64,000 nt of DNA, taken from NCBI GenBank assembly GCA_029204225.1, contig CM055093.1, positions 19,022,041 to 19,086,040 of the forward strand. The letters are read 5' to 3'. The position numbers and the translations under genes were made by a program. The notes below the pieces were generated by a model that did no database searches, was not told the origin of the DNA, and was given only the letters and a program-made list of their open reading frames with translations. Position 1 is the stretch's first letter; each line of letters starts with the position of its first letter. The DNA comes from Diphasiastrum complanatum (taxonomy: Eukaryota > Streptophyta > Lycopodiopsida > Lycopodiales > Lycopodiaceae). This document shows, piece by piece, positions 24,887-35,900 of the stretch.

Positions 24887-26709
24887 TGTCTCATATAGGT
24901 AGATCTTCGTCTTCATCATCCAGCGAAGCTAGAATCATTGACAAGTTCAATGGTTCTAACTTCTACATCTGAAGTTAAAACTACGGATGATATTGATAGA
25001 TAGAGATCTTTGGGATGTAGTAGTAGGACGTGACCTGAAACCAGAAGATGGTGATCAAGCAAAGGCGTGGAAGATCAAAGATCAGGAGGCCTTAGCATGT
25101 ATCACACTCAATCTGATTGACTCCCAAATATCCCATGTTACCACATGCAAAACCTCTAAGGATGCATAAGATCTGTTATCAGATCTCTATGAGACTCATT
25201 GTGTAACCACTAGATTACATCTTAGAAGGAAGTTCTTTACTCTTAGCATGTCTGATTCTACTGCCATCACTTCTCACATCAACAGCTTCAAATCTTTAAT
25301 GGATCAATTATCAATTGTAGGATGTGCTATTCAAGATGATGATGCCGTTATGACCTTGCTTTCTTCTCTTCCAAAGTCGTATGAACACTTTGTGGTGATG
25401 ATCTCCACACAACTTGACCTCACTCTTCAAAAGGCGATCGGTCATCTTCTTCAAGAAGAAATGCGGAGAAAGACAAGCAGCCTGTCTATCAAAGACAAAT
25501 CCATGACATTATACGCCAAGAAGAAAGACTATTCCAAGGGCAAGAATCAAGTGCAGCAACAACAACAGAAGCCTCATACTCAAGGTGAGAATAGTGGATC
25601 ACGAAAGAAGCTTTTCTACAGATATTGCAAGAGAGCCAATCACAACATCAAGGAGTGTCGTATCCGGATCTACAACGAGGCGAAGAAGCAAAAACAGCAA
25701 CAGCCAGACTCCTCCAACACGGCGAAATTCAAGGAGCAAGATACACATTTGTTAATGGCTTACAACAACAACAATGAAGATTGTGATAGCTGGTACCTGG
25801 ACATCGGCGCTATCCAACACATGACCTCTCGCAAGGAATGGTTTTATCGAGTATGCAGCTTACAATAGAGGTCAATTCATCTACCTCGGAGATTCAAGCA
25901 CCATACGCATGGAAGACAAAGGAACAATGAAGATCACTTTCAACAATGATCTATCTATTTGTGTTCCCAACATCCTTCACATTTCTCAGCTATCAAAGAA
26001 TCTGTTATCAGTCACTGTTACTTTCTCATCTGAGCAATGTACAATATTCGAGGAAGATACTACTCTAACTACATGCACTAGAGTCGAAAATCTTTATGTA
26101 TTCTCTAATTCAGTTGCATTAGCTAGCATCTCTCATGAAAAAGTAAACGATAATGCTATTTTGTGGCATACTCGATTTGGACACGTGAATACAAGTTCAC
26201 TTTCCTATATGCGTTGTAATGATTTAGTTGATGGATTGTATTTCCCTTCTTCATTAGATAGGAAATTTTTCTTTTGTGAATCATGCGTCTATGACAAGCA
26301 CTCTAGAAGCAAGTTTCCCAAATCACATTTCATAAAAAAAAAGCATGTATTGGATCTTGTACATAGTGATCTTTGTGGTCCAATGCCAACTCCGTCCTTA
26401 GGAGGTGCAATCTATTTTATCACTTTCATAGATGATTATTCTAGATGGTCTACAGTCATGTTCATTAAGCACAAACTTGAAGCCTTTGAATGTTTCAAGA
26501 GATTCAAGGCCATGGTTGAAACACAAACGTCTCCAAAAGTGAAAGCACTGGTGGCGGTGAATACCTCTCTAACGAGATGTACGACTACATGGCTGAACAT
26601 GGTATTAGAAGACAGTTCACCACTTCCTATTCACCTCAACAAAACGGAAAGGAAGAATCAAAATCCAACTCAGCTAGATCCATGCTACATCAAGCACACC
26701 TACCGATGA
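24887..26709 (+). pseudogene. Element A gag-protease-integrase, second unit
   Basis: Same sequence and same lesions as the first unit, but here integrase continues past the duplication: FIDDYSRWSTVMFIKH and FKRFKAMVETQT. A deletion then removes the region of the second catalytic Asp, and the frame ends in KTERKNQNPTQ at 26709. Traces of the post-integrase linker follow to about 27040 (compare 44690-44995 in element B). Confidence 0.85.
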
Positions 26710-27042
26710 AGTTCTGGGCAGAAGCTAGCCTAGAGTCATCCATTTAACAATCTTTGATTGTATATGTTTTGTTCACATTCCTAAACAGCTTAGGAAGAAG
26801 CCCGATCATAGGACAAATAAATGTATTTTCATTGGCTATCCTGATGAACAAAAGCTTATAAAGTTTATGATCCATCCACCAATGTAGATGTAACATCTCA
26901 AGAACATACATACTATGATTTCAAACAACCATCGATAAACAATGTTATGTCAGTTCATCCTATTTTACGTAGCATGGAATCTTCCAACGATAATGTTTCT
27001 TCTACAGAACCTGTAGCTGCAGCTACAGAATCCGAGCACTAG

Positions 27043-27622
27043 GATCTCTCATTGGAAAGCATTAAAGAGACTGATGAGATATATTCAGGGAAGTTTAGAT
27101 CACATTTTATGTTATGATGGAAATGCTATCGACCCACCTGTCCTGCGAGGCTACTCCGACTCAGATTGGGGAGGAACAGTCTCTACCAAATCTACCTCCG
27201 GGTTTTGTTTCTATTTGGCAGGGGGACCAATTTCGTGGAACTCAAGGAAGCAGAAATCAGTTGCGCTTTCTTCGATCGAGGCAGAGTACATCGTAGCATG
27301 TCAAGCTTCAAAAGAAGTTGTATGGATCAGGTTGTTACTTCACGACTTACATTACACTCAGTTCAATGCAACCACCATTCTGTGTGACAACTTGAGCTAT
27401 ATTTCGCTGTCAATGAATCCCAGATTTCATGGCAAGTCCAAGCACATAGAAATCCAGTATCATTTCATTGGGGAGAAAGTTTTCTTAGGGCAAGTGATCC
27501 TTCAATACTACCCCACAACAGAAATGGTCACAGACATTTTCACCAAAGCGCTTCCTAGGATCAAGCATCAGAAGTTCTTCAACATGTTGAACCTGACGAA
27601 GATACCAAGGCACCAACTGTGA
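27043..27622 (+). pseudogene. Element A RNase H domain
   Basis: Copia RNase H with GYSDSDWGGT, the conserved SSIEAEY and ILCDN acidic motifs, HGKSKHIEI and DIFTKALP; open from 27074 to the stop at 27622. It has no RT in front: sequence at about 27042 jumps from the post-integrase linker straight to this domain. The catalytic acidic residues look intact, but without RT it is a non-functional remnant. Confidence 0.85.
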
Positions 27623-27635
27623 CCTTAAGGGGGAC

Positions 27636-28795
27636 TGTTGGAAATTACGCCCATAGTTGTCTCCTTGGTGAATGACTAATTTCTATTTCATGATTCTTCC
27701 TACACATTTATTGATCATTGATCTAGGGTCAGGTGAAACCAACTTTGGTTTTACATCTGCTCATCTAAAATCTGCAGGAATCACAAACTTAGATAGCCAA
27801 TTTATTTGAAAAACGTCTACAATGGGCTTCCGGCCAATCTCCAACAAAGGGTAACCAATCCTATCGTAATTTCAAGTTCAGATGTTAAGTTCAATAATTT
27901 GAAGTCATTGAACACTTGGCCATCTTCAAAAACTTCCACGAAATCAGCATTTAGAACAAGTCTACAGAAATACATTACTTTCGCGACAGTCTTCAAAAAT
28001 ACTCTAAGCGACAGTCTGCAGAAATGAACTATGTTCGCCACAGTGTCGCCTTTTCGCATTTCTCCGAAATGCGAAACTAGCATAGTTCAACAATTTAAAC
28101 TATTTTGTGACAGTTTCGCCTTTTTCGCATTTCCCCGAAATGCGACACTTAGGCACAGTTCAAAGTTCAACCATTTCGCGAAATGTTCGCAAAGAGAGAG
28201 AAAATTTGCGAAGGTCATCTACTTCAAGACTTGAACCATTTTAGGGCACCTTCGGCTTTTTCGCAAAAATCCCGAAGAGAGAGAAAAAGCGAAGGTCGTC
28301 TATTTTGAACAAGGAACGTTCCCAGCCACTTCCCAAAATTTGCAAAGTGAGAGAAAACCACTTCACGTAAAATGCGAAGTGAGGGAATTTGCAACGTCCT
28401 CGTCCATGTCCTAACTAAGTGACAAACATTTAATGTAGTTAATACATGGATGAAATCTATAAATAGATCTGTCTTTGAAGCCTGAGAAACTCGCGATATC
28501 ATACTGCTCTTTCCATCTATTTCAAAATGAAACGTCACATTGAATCCATTTTTAGTAATACCACACACAAACCATTTCTAATCTCTTCGGTGGATTGTAC
28601 TCTCGTTTTTGTGAGTATGAATTAATCTATAAGATCTTGTTGGGCAATTAGAACACTTAAAACTGTGAATATATTTAGCATAAGCTTTCTATTAGACTGT
28701 TTTTGCATCTAGCAGCTGATTGTAATGGGAGAGCTGTTTCGCAATATTCCTGCTCTCTTCTCCATTTGCGTTCTTCTATCTCCCTTGCCCCATCA
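27636..28795 (+). repeat. 3' LTR of element A
   Basis: Runs from TGTTGGAAATTA (after the purine tract AAGGGGGAC) to CCCATCA, 1,160 bp. It has a TATAAATA box at 28458-28465 and the same TTCGCGAA/CGAAGAGAGAGA-rich repeats as the 5' LTR. It lacks a central part present in the 5' LTR, with a break near 28470. Confidence 0.85.
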
Positions 28796-30300
28796 AAGCC
28801 AGATCCCTCTTTGATAACATCATGAACATTTGGGAAGGCATTGAATCTTCTCTTTGGTTCAACTATCTAGCCCTTGTGCTAAAGATCGATTTCGATAAAG
28901 CCTTTGATCGCATTAGCTGGAACTATCTTCTGACTTATTGCTCATCCTTTGGCTTTCCTGACTACCTTACCAAACTCATTCGGGCTCTCTTTTCTTCGAC
29001 TTCGTCTTCTATCCTTTTCCAAGGAGTTCTATCCCCCTCTTTCTCCATCTCCTATGGAATCAGACAAGGCTGTCCTCTCTCCCCTTACCTTTCCGTTATT
29101 GCCACATAAACGCTCATCTTTCATATTCATAGACTTAATTCTTCTCCTCTGTTCTGCCCGTACATCTTCCATGATGTCCCTCTTGGTTCTCCAGTTTTTT
29201 GCTGATGATCTTGCTTGTATTATCAAGCTTCATCACCCTTTCGCTTCCCTTCTCCTTCATGAGTTTAATCGATTCTGCTCTTACTCTGACTCCTTGGTCA
29301 AGTTCTAGAAATCTGACCTTCTTATCCTCTCCCACGATGGCCCTCCTTCCTGGTGCAACGAGCTTGATCTTAATATCCTCCCGAACCTCATATATCTTGG
29401 TTTCCCCCTTGGTGCCTTCCTTTCTAACAAAGATCATTTTAATTGAAATTTTGAGAGAATTCGCTCCAAGATCTCTCGTTGGAATTCCTCTAATCTCTCC
29501 TTTCTAGCAAGACTCATCGTCCTCAAGCACATCATAGCTTTCTATTTCACTCACTTCCTCTTCATTTGGTTCCTCCCTCCCTCATTTTCTCTCTCTATTG
29601 CTATGGTATTCAAAAAATTCTTGTGGAACAATGGCCCTAGTATGCTGAACTGGGATATTTGCTCGGCTCCTATCAAACTGGGTGGTTTGGCCTCCTCGAC
29701 CCTTCCACCACTTCCCTCTCTCTTATTTACAGCCGCATTCATTATAATTTCACCATTCCTCAACCTTGGGTGCTCATGATGACGACTACTCTTCCTCCCC
29801 TCCCCTCTTCTATTGGTTCCATCCCCTCGTCTTATTTTCTTGAGTTCGCTCTTTTTTTTTTTTTTTTTTTTTTTTTCCGCTTACCTTCCTCCCCTTTTCA
29901 AGTCCATTTTTAGTGTTCTTCCTTCCATGCATGAGCTCACTTTTTGGACGGGGGGAAACTCTATCTCCCCCTTTGAGTCTGTTTGGTTTTCTAAAGTCTT
30001 CACTATCAACTCCAAGCCCCTGGCCTTGATTGAAAAAAGAAATCAGTGGCTGATCTTTTTATTGCCCGTTTCCATGTCAGATTCAGAAGATTCAGCCATA
30101 CCGCCTTACTGTTGAACGATATTTTGTTTGATGATGCTGTGCTGCCAATTCCTATTGGCAATGTCTTAGAGTTATTACCCTTTGGAACATTTGGCTTGAT
30201 AGAAATAGCAGGGAATTTGGGAACGGTGATTTTGTTATTTCCCCCCTACTGCTTTTTAGAGAGGCTGATAAGTTATTCTATCTCTAAGTGACTTCTTTGA
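28796..30300 (+). pseudogene. L1-type LINE reverse transcriptase fragment
   Basis: 5'-truncated non-LTR retrotransposon pol. It begins at an RSLFDNI block, then KIDFDKAFDRISWNYLL, YGIRQGCPLSPYL and the catalytic FADDL at about 29197-29211. Then come FLWNNGPSMLNWDICSAPIKLGGL (two adjoining parts, 29610-29690) and the C-terminal FWNIWLDRNSREF near 30184-30222. Several frameshifts separate these blocks. A run of about 30 T at 29849-29878 interrupts it. The endonuclease domain and 3' tail are not seen. It starts exactly at the end of the element A LTR. Confidence 0.85.
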
Positions 30301-31017
30301 GATTTCAGTTTGTACGTTGTATACAATTATTAATCTATGGTTAGTTTTTTCAAGAGAATTTTTTTTTTGACAAAATCAAAGCTAGTGGGGTGAGTTGAAC
30401 AAGAGAATTTTTTTTTCTACGTAGACAATACTATGTGTTCAGATTGGTCAATGCAGTTTGTGAAAAAGTCAAACATTGGAGGAGTCAAATATTTGAAGAC
30501 TGACTATAGTAGATGAGAGATATGTTCATTCATAATCATACTTGCAAGTAATAATTCATCAAAAGTGGGGGATGAGGCCAAATAATGGATTGTGAGCATT
30601 CATGAAAACACCAATAATATTAGCATACATTTTTGAAACATTTCGTTCTTACATCAAGGCCTTTGTGGTTCTCACAACTTTATTTATTTTTTAAAAACAT
30701 GTAATTTGAGATGTGCCCTTGTATTTATGAAGTGCATGCATTTGTGCAAAAAAATCATTATGGCTTTAGGTCATAAAAATGTTGCTGGTTCCATAAAAGT
30801 GTTCATAAGTTGTGTAAACTCAAACCTTACATAAATCAGCCATCCATATTCAATTTGGGGACCCACCAACACGCATGACATACAATGGAATTTCATTTTT
30901 TTCTACAAATTTGATATTAGATTTTAGTCCTCAAAATAGGGCCCCTCAAAATATGGAGTGCTCATGGAGTAAATTTTAAAACTATGAAACTTGTGCTCAT
31001 AACTTTTTCATGTTCAG
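30301..31017. other. No recognisable gene
   Basis: AT-rich sequence after the LINE fragment with only short frames and no motif. Confidence 0.5.
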
Positions 31018-31063
31018 ATTTTTGTGACACATGATGCATAATAATGAGTGTTTGTTGACCCAT

Positions 31064-31120
<57 letters not shown>

Positions 31121-31222
31121 CCACACTGCATAAAAGACAATATATATGTGGTTCCCACTCTTCTAAAGAGAGATTTTTGTGGACATGATGCATGATAATG
31201 GGTGTTTGTTGACCCATCGGAG

Positions 31223-31298
<76 letters not shown>

Positions 31299-31328
31299 CA
31301 TATGCTGTCACCACTCTTTTAAAGAGAG
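31018..31328. repeat. Tandem pair of a GA-repeat-containing unit
   Basis: Two direct copies of about 155 bp. Each has ACATGATGCAT..TAATG.GTGTTTGTTGACCCAT, then a long (GA)n (31064-31119 and 31225-31297), and ends with CCACTCTT.TAAAGAGAG. The two copies differ at scattered bases and in GA length. Confidence 0.9.
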
Positions 31329-32013
31329 AAACCGTCGACTTGGTCATAGGTGGTTTGCACGCACGTGGAGACGTCAGATTTAACTTGCCATTTTGGGTAG
31401 GCTTACTCATCTTTCTTATAAAGATAAATTTTCAAATGCTTTTCTTGAAGTGCCAAAAACTAGGCAAAGTATAGGAATGTAAGTGGCATCATTTCTCAAA
31501 AGCTCACATCCTGAAAAACTATTTTTTTATATAGGCACGTAAACCCCTAATAAAAAACTGGCAAGCTGTAGAAAATACAAGTTTCAAGGATAACATAGAA
31601 GATGGTGAGGAGATTGCCCCTAAATAATTTTCTAGTGACCTTTTGAGTGAGTCATCCCCACATCAAAGATGGTGAAGCCATTCCCCCGAATGATTTCACA
31701 ACTGACCTTTCATTGAAAAATATATTCCCCCATACATAAATAAATAGCCCACAAGAGGAGAGGGCTTGATGTGGGTGGGTTTGATCTGATTTATTTAGGG
31801 AGCAAAACATGCTGATGCTGGATCTGGATTTCCATTCCATGAAAATGAAAATATGCCAATTTTGCTGCAGATTTTAGGTTGGTTTTTGGTGGTGAATGGA
31901 GTGAGAAATCAAAGGTGGATTGGGCATGTGCAGATGAGGGTTGCTTGGATCAGAGATAAGAGTGTTGAGAAAAGGGAAAGAGAGGATCTAGTGGATCTGT
32001 ACACAAACCGAAA
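31329..32013. other. Upstream region of the decarboxylase gene
   Basis: No other gene is seen. It presumably holds the promoter and 5' UTR of the gene starting at 32014. No confident TATA or transcription start could be picked. Confidence 0.4.
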
Positions 32014-32896
32014 ATGATGAATCAGAAAAGCTTGAATCACAGGCGGCATGATGAAGGTAGTCTGCCACAAAGCATGGAATACTCGCCCAAGCCCACCAAG
32101 CCTTGGAACAACTGGCTTCGGCCTGTGGACTACCTTTTGAGGGAGCAAAGGATCGTTTTTGTTCTGGTGGGGATGGTGCTGGCCTCTGTGTTCTTTCTCT
32201 GGCAGCCTGATTTTTTGTCTGCAAATCATCGTGCCTCTGCTCATCTTCACCACCAAGTTGTGATCGATAGGGCTCCAATCTTAAGGTCTGCTCAGATCGC
32301 CAAGATACCCTTGGGATTGAAGCGGATTCCAAAGCGTGTGGTGGTTACCGGAGGTGCAGGGTTTGTGGGCAGTCATTTGGTGGATAGGTTGATGGAAAGA
32401 GGCGACAGTGTGATTGTGGTGGACAATTTCTTTACTGGGCGGAAGGAGAATGTGATGCATCACTTTGGGAATCCGAGATTTGAGCTTTTGCGTCATGACG
32501 TGGTAGAGCCTATTTTGTTGGAGGTGGATCAGATCTACCATCTTGCCTGTCCAGCTTCGCCAGTGCACTACAAATTCAACCCTGTCAAGACCATCATATC
32601 CTCTCCACAGAATAAATTTCGGTTTTGCTTACTCGGCTAGATGCAGCATGTTAACGAACTAATTTTTTTCGAACGTACTCAGTTGGCTTTCTATTGCAAC
32701 CTCTTGCATTTCATTTTCTGATTCGTAGCAGACCTTGGGGGATGTGAACAAATGTTATCTGGGTACCTCATGTTCGCTAATCAATTCAATGAAACTATGT
32801 TCAGGAAGGATGTGGGCGTTAGACTGTGGTGAAATCCGTTTCGATCTTTCAGTTGATAGATGGGTGACGGTGTTTTTGACACGATGGCACTTGGAT

Positions 32897-32978
<82 letters not shown>

Positions 32979-35900
32979 TATCAATGTCTTTCATCAGCCA
33001 AATTCATATTGAAGTAAATGAAGGGCCTAGACATTATCAGATGGAGTTTGCCGATGTCTTCGTTAGATGTGAATCTTGTCATGGCAGAAATTTTTTATAC
33101 ATTCTTTACAAAGTCCATGAGAATATGATTTCTGTGATCCTTGATGATCCAATATATCAGCTCAGGTATATTAGTGTACAATTTTACCCCTCATTTGATA
33201 ATACTTGTCATTTTGACTGATCCACTTGTACTATATAATTGTAGAAACAATCTTTTTCCTTTTCACATCCTTAATTCTTTGGGCACAAGACCAATGTTGT
33301 CGGAACTCTGAACATGTTGGGACTGGCAAAGCGAGTTGGAGCAAGATTTCTGCTGACAAGTACTAGTGAAGTTTATGGTGATCCTTTGGAGCACCCTCAA
33401 AAAGAAGAGTATTGGGGCAATGTGAACCCTATTGGTATGCTATGGATCAGAATTCAAAAAATATTTTCATTTCTCAGAGAGCATATAACTGAGTAATATC
33501 ATCTTTGTCATATGCTTTTTGGCCTTACCACCGCACGTAGTGTGAGAGTTAGATTATAGTGGTGTACACTGTGCTGTCAGTCAACTTTACTCATTTTCAG
33601 TTTTTGTTTAGCTGTTGACAACATTGTCAGCTTCAACAAATTCTCGTTAGTCTGATTCCAAGGATCAAAGCAGTTTCTGTCTCTTCTTACTCTATACATG
33701 AATGTACGCAAAGTGATAAGCATCTATATTGTCTTCAGGGGTCAGAAGCTGTTACGATGAAGGAAAAAGAACAGCAGAAACTTTAACCATGGATTATCAT
33801 AGAGGTGCCAGTGTTGAGGTTTACCATTTCCCCTTCTCTTCAATTTTTTGAAGCTTATTAGAATATGTGAGCTCAAAACTGGAAGCTGGGGTGTATGTAG
33901 TGTGAATGATCTTTGTCAATCTAAGCATCTGTGTCACTTTTGCTTCACTGATGGCTTTATAATAGCCATGAGAATTTGTTTTTTAATGAGATTAATCGAA
34001 GCTGGCAAGCTCATCCATTAGGGAATTGGGTTTCAGGTTTCCTCTGTGTGTTAGTATACTAAGTGAAATGGTCGAGTAGGATGAAATGTCACAGCTTTGG
34101 GTGAGAACTTTTTGAACTCAGGGAATGACCCACAGAATTTGGTATGAACCTGAGAATAATGCTTTGAATTGAAATAAACATTTCACATACACATGGATAG
34201 CTTTATGGTTAAGAATATAACATACATGTAATAAAAGACATGAAGATCCCTCACATCTCAGTAATGCACATCATGGGGGGGCAAAAATTCCCCCCTTCCC
34301 TCGTTCAAGATTCTTTTTGAGTTTCCAACGAACCACTCATCCTATAGTCCACCATACAATGCTTTGGCCAAATCACATTGCTTAAGCCACGAGATATAGA
34401 AGGCATTAATCTACCTTCAAGCTTTACTTTTTGAAATGTGCTTGTATTGGTGTTTTTAGAAGCTAAATATCCTTATAATGCCTCCCTTCCTCAATAGCCA
34501 GGACGAGAAGTCCAACAAGACAAGTTCATGCAAGGAATACCATATGCACCGCATGCTTAGTAAAGAGATTAGCTGCCTCAGATGTCTTCAGCTTCTTTTT
34601 GCAGGGACTGAAATGCACATGTCAACTGGAACTATAAAAAAGTCCATATTATTATGTGACCCTGCTAGTATTTGGGAAATTTTTGACAAATTCCATTCTG
34701 ACTGAGTTTAGAATTACAATTTTTTACTTTGACACCATGCACCTTTGGGCAAGTATCTAAAAATTGAGGGATAAATTCCATAGGTTTTAATGTCTTGAAG
34801 AAGATTGTCTTTGATGTCAACATAAAACTAAAATTGTACTTGAACGTATGACACGATAAATGATAAGTATTTTGCATGTCACATCACATCAATGCACGTT
34901 ATAGAGGGGCCAAATAAATTCAAGAGCCTTGACAGATCCAAGCTTGTAGTTGCATAGTCAAGATCACGGCATGCAATAGAAGTTTAGAGTAGTTCAAAGG
35001 GAAAATAAGAATGCATGTGAAGTTTGCTCTTGAAGCACATGATCATCACCTCCAGATCAAACAGTCGTGCAACAGAAGAGAGCTTTGATCCATTGCTCTT
35101 GGCTAATGGTTTCTTGCAAGCACATGGCATTAGAATTCTCATCAATCCTCCATGAGTTCTCTCCTTGCTAACATGTGAACTCCTTTTTTATGGAGAAGAA
35201 GGCTTGATCCAAGTGGCGGAGAGAGATGGAAGAAGTTGTAGAGGGACTCACTTTAATTAGAAAGAGATCTTGAAGGAAACAAGCTAAGCTACATGCAGGT
35301 GATATTAAACAATGAGACCTGATGTTTTTCTGGGGGTTTTTTGCAAACCAGGACTGACTAGTGTCTAGAGCAGCTGGACACCCTTATCCATGTGAAGAGT
35401 TATGCTCATCAAGCAACTTACACTTGGGCTAATTAGAACATAACTGCACAAGATTTGATGTCTATCTATGCTATACACATATTTGCTATAAGCAGCCTAA
35501 AGAGAATGAAACCTAAAAGCAAACACACGCACACACACACAAAAACAATCAGAATGTTGATGTATCCTATTCCAAATTCAAAATAAGTCCATAATAACTA
35601 GTACTCTGGAATATTGCACGACAGAAGTTCTATTATCAGTACCAAACCGTTAGGAAGATGCTTGTTAATTTTTCCTGAAAGTTGTCCATAATCACAATGA
35701 AGAAAGTTTACTGAAAAATGCATTACTCAAACTTGTTCAACAGTATAAGCAATCCTTGTTTTCTTGTATGGTTGTGGGGTGGATATACCACAATTTGCGA
35801 GACTTGGAATTTGATCAGTATCTCTTCCTGCAGGTTCGAATAGCTCGCATCTTCAACACTTATGGCCCTAGAATGTGCATTGATGATGGTCGTGTTGTTA

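Larger units (their letters stand above)
21920..26427 (+). repeat. 2,254-bp perfect-looking tandem duplication
   Basis: Unit 1 is 21920-24173 and unit 2 is 24174-26427. Every stretch compared, coding and non-coding, is identical between units, including shared frameshifts and stops. The junction at 24173/24174 joins integrase sequence (CACTTTC) to LTR sequence (ATTAGGTGAC). The continuation after unit 2 (CACTTTCATAGATG) shows an AT microhomology at the break. Confidence 0.95.
21246..28795 (+). mobile_element. Copia element A, internally duplicated, RT-less
   Basis: Plus-strand Ty1/Copia element. The 5' LTR lacks its start; similarity to the other LTRs begins near 21246. A PBS is at 22567, a polypurine tract (AAGGGGGAC) at 27627-27635 and the full 3' LTR at 27636-28795. 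A 2,254-bp block running from inside the LTR to integrase is present twice in tandem (21920-24173, 24174-26427). The coding remnants are gag, a damaged protease, an integrase part and RNase H. The whole RT has been deleted near 27042, judged against sister element B. It cannot be autonomous. The right flank is LINE sequence that starts at the very next base. Confidence 0.85.

Noticed and set aside
24174-26427. Second unit as an independent insertion of a sister Copia element
   Set aside because: It has no own complete LTRs or target duplication and is joined mid-integrase to mid-LTR; tandem duplication explains all the edges.
31014-31410. Minus-strand frames of Ser-Leu repeats near 31 kb (and 32755-32994)
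   Set aside because: They are translations of (GA)n microsatellites, not proteins.
32596-32640. Exon 1 of UXS reading on into [13 protein letters not shown] and stop
   Set aside because: This is intron read-through; homology resumes at 33287 after an AT-AC intron.
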